Origin: Stereocaulon alpinum
Taxonomy: Eukaryota > Ascomycota > Lecanoromycetes > Lecanorales > Stereocaulaceae
Direction of reading: 5' to 3'
Length of the DNA: 10,971 nucleotides
Assembly (NCBI GenBank): GCA_018257865.1
Contig: JAEUBA010000310.1
Location: 1 to 10,971, forward strand
Below are positions 8,841 through 10,971 of the stretch, in pieces. The notes below the pieces were generated by a model. The model saw nothing but the letters and a program-made list of their open reading frames with translations. It did not search any database and had not been told where the DNA came from. Position 1 is the first letter of the stretch; each line of letters opens with the position of its first letter. The translations under genes were made by a program, and so were the position numbers.

Positions 8841-10853
8841 GGGTATAGTAGATAGGAGCCTAAAATAGATCCTCTAGCCTTTAATTTAAGCTACCCTTAT
8901 TATTCTTAATACCTTAAGCTCCGCCTACTACTTAGACTTCGCTACGTTCGTAGAATCCTTTAAAAGTTAAAGTAATTAGGGGATTTTTAATAAAGCTCCT
9001 ATAATAGATTAGCTATTCTACCCTACTAAGCTATCCTTAGTAGGTAGAACTAACTTAACTTTCTTATATAACTATAATTCTATTATAAGCTATATAATTA
9101 TAGTATAAACGCGCGACCGCCTTCTAATATATAGAATTTAATACGCCTATTCTTTACTACTTAGTTAGTAGTCTATATAGAGGGTAATATTACTTTTATA
9201 ATACTTCTTAGATACTAGTATATAGTAGCTTTAACTAAATAATCCTAATTTTATTCTATATTAGGGTAGAGTAGGTACTCCGCTCCCTATAAGATAATAG
9301 TATAATTAAGTTAGATAAAATAAACCTCTCGCTATTAGCTAGTAAAGCTACTACTCTTATATATATTAGGGCTAATAGTACTATCTTAGTTCCTAAAGTC
9401 TTTATATATAGGTAGACTATTTTCCTTATTTAATTTTAGAGCTAGCTAATAATTAGATAGTTATTCTAAAGATAATAATATTAATATCCCTTATATCCTT
9501 ATAAGTAAAGCTTATAGCTCGCCTCTATAGTATATATAGAAGGACTTAGAGAAAGATAAGCCTAAAATATCCTAAGAAAAAAAGATAAAAATTATATTCT
9601 AGCTAGGAGTTATTATATAGTAACTATCTTAACTTTATTTTAATAAGGCTAAGTTACTCTTTAAGGAAGATAGGGAATTTTAAATTAGAACCTATCTATC
9701 CTATAGCCTACTACTATATAAATAGTAATTACTAGAAGATATTAATTATAGACCTTTTAAATTTAAGAAGTACTATTATAAGGCTTATATCTTAGTATTC
9801 TTAGAATATATAAAATATCTTTAATTAGGTTATTACTACTTCTTTACGCCTATTCCTATATAAAGCGAGTATAATAACTATACTAGATTTTAGAAAGTAT
9901 TAGATTAGTAGAGTAACTTTATTACTATATAGTCTAAGATTAATAGTTTAGAAAATAGATCTAACTATATTATTACTAGTAAGGTACTCTTAGAAATAAT
10001 TATAAGGTAGATAAATAATATATTAAATACCCTTTTAAATAACTACTAATACTAGTTCTCGATCTATTATCCTAACTTTAGCGTCGATAATATTTTTATT
10101 AATAAAGATTTTAATATTATATATATAATTAACTAAGTATTCTATTCTTCTATACCTTTATCTATACTCCTTACCGCCCTTAGTCTACCGCAATTATAAT
10201 ATAAAGTTAATATATTACTTTTACTTACGTTTAAAAATAGGTTTTAATCTATACTTTAAGAGACTATATCACGCGAAAATATTAAAAATAAGATAGTATT
10301 ATTTTAGATATTAAGCTATAGTCGTTAGACTTAGCTACTCTCTTATATTTTAAACTTTAATTCTACTATAGATTACTATCTCTTTATAGCCCTCTAGGAT
10401 TCTATTAGAAATTATAATTAAGATATCTTAGAATTCTTTTATTTAAGGTAGTTATCGTAGTAGTATATATTACTATATAATAAATTAAAAGAAGATAACT
10501 AGATAATAGAGTAAGTAGCTAGAGTAGAGAGGGAATACTTCTATAATAAGGTATAGCGACTAGTAATTATAAGAAAGCTAACTTTAGTATCTTAGTAGTA
10601 TAACGGGGTGGTTTAACTCCTACGGGTAAATCACACAGTGTATTAAGCACTAGAAGGTAATAGAGATAGATAGTTATTAAATTATCTTAAACTAAGACTC
10701 CTCTCTATTATATAAGTTAAATATAAGGAGATAAGAAAATATTCTGCTAAAGGAAAACCCTTCCTTATATATTCACCTTAATTATACTAAGCCCTAATAT
10801 AATCTGAGTGATTTAACCCTATATCTACTATATTACTCTATAATCTACCTAAT
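8841..10853. repeat. 2-kb RIP-devastated AT-rich block
   Basis: Composition drops to roughly a quarter to 30% G+C by hand count of sample lines. For example, 9601-9660 has no CA and no TG but 12 TA steps. CpG clusters survive (for example 9110-9120), as expected when RIP prefers CpA. No intact ORF remains on either strand. The source is most likely a transposable element or duplicated sequence mutated to silence, but no terminal repeats or transposase motifs survive that I can identify. Mutation is lighter in about 10610-10860, where CA and TG reappear. Confidence 0.8.
9022..9044. repeat. Inverted repeat inside the AT block
   Basis: Nine-base arms CCTACTAAG and CTTAGTAGG face each other across a 5-base spacer, and the flanking bases extend the pairing with one bulge. 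It may be a hairpin relic of the ancestral element or chance in low-complexity DNA. Confidence 0.5.
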
Positions 10854-10971
10854 ATGGCCAGCGATGGAGACACACCTGTACGCGGTGCTGGCTACGAACC
10901 TGAATACCTATTCAGAGCCGAGATGTCTCCCCTAATGCATTGCAGGTTGAACGATGTTGAGACGTCGCGTG
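10854..10971 (+). CDS. Possible 5' end of a gene running off the window
   Basis: Ordinary composition resumes abruptly at 10854, where an ATG (A at -3, G at +4) opens a frame that stays open for all 39 codons to the window end, starting MASDGDTPVRGAGYEPEYLF. The other two plus-strand frames close within the same stretch. The length is too short to name a family, and the stretch could equally be a non-coding or less-mutated part of the adjacent element. Confidence 0.25.
   Translation, partial: MASDGDTPVRGAGYEPEYLFRAEMSPLMHCRLNDVETSR

Noticed and set aside
10613..10630. B-box-like string suggesting a tRNA or SINE
   Set aside because: No matching A-box at the right distance and no cloverleaf could be drawn.

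Overview
The window looks like a piece of a filamentous ascomycete (Pezizomycotina) genome. The reasons are short spliceosomal introns of about 47-57 bp with GT...CTNAY-like...AG signals, two heterokaryon-incompatibility (HET) family genes, an RTA1-like membrane protein gene, and TA-saturated blocks nearly devoid of CA/TG dinucleotides, which is the signature of repeat-induced point mutation (RIP). A Dothideomycete is plausible, but the class cannot be fixed from this sequence alone.

Layout: 1-~368 is an AT-rich RIP-like block. 369-680 is ordinary intergenic DNA. 681-3325 (minus) is a complete two-exon HET gene, predicted at 865 aa with canonical HET motifs. 3326-3730 is a divergent promoter region with a perfect CRE octamer, a 15-bp palindrome and a cluster of TGACG/CGTCA half-sites. 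3731-5641 (plus) is a second, strongly diverged HET-like gene, predicted at 619 aa when a 51-bp intron is removed. It appears to carry two degenerate HET-like segments in tandem. 5642-6934 holds no gene I can support. 6935-8100 (plus) is an RTA1-like seven-transmembrane gene, clearly recognisable after removing short introns. It is broken by two in-frame TAG codons and a probable third, each explicable as a C:G-to-T:A change at CpA/TpG. 8167-8547 is another damaged reading frame of unknown family. 8640-8840 is purine-rich and contains a 21-bp minisatellite. ~8841-10853 is a 2-kb RIP-devastated AT block, and ordinary sequence resumes at 10854 with a short frame running off the window.

Reading the parts together: a head-to-head pair of allorecognition-type genes, one canonical and one degenerate, shares a compact regulatory region and lies between RIP-mutated blocks. 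RIP-type damage has also reached the neighbouring RTA1-like gene. The most interesting points are the paired canonical and tandem-degenerate HET arrangement, its bZIP/CRE-like promoter, and the RIP-type inactivation of the RTA1 gene beside the AT block.
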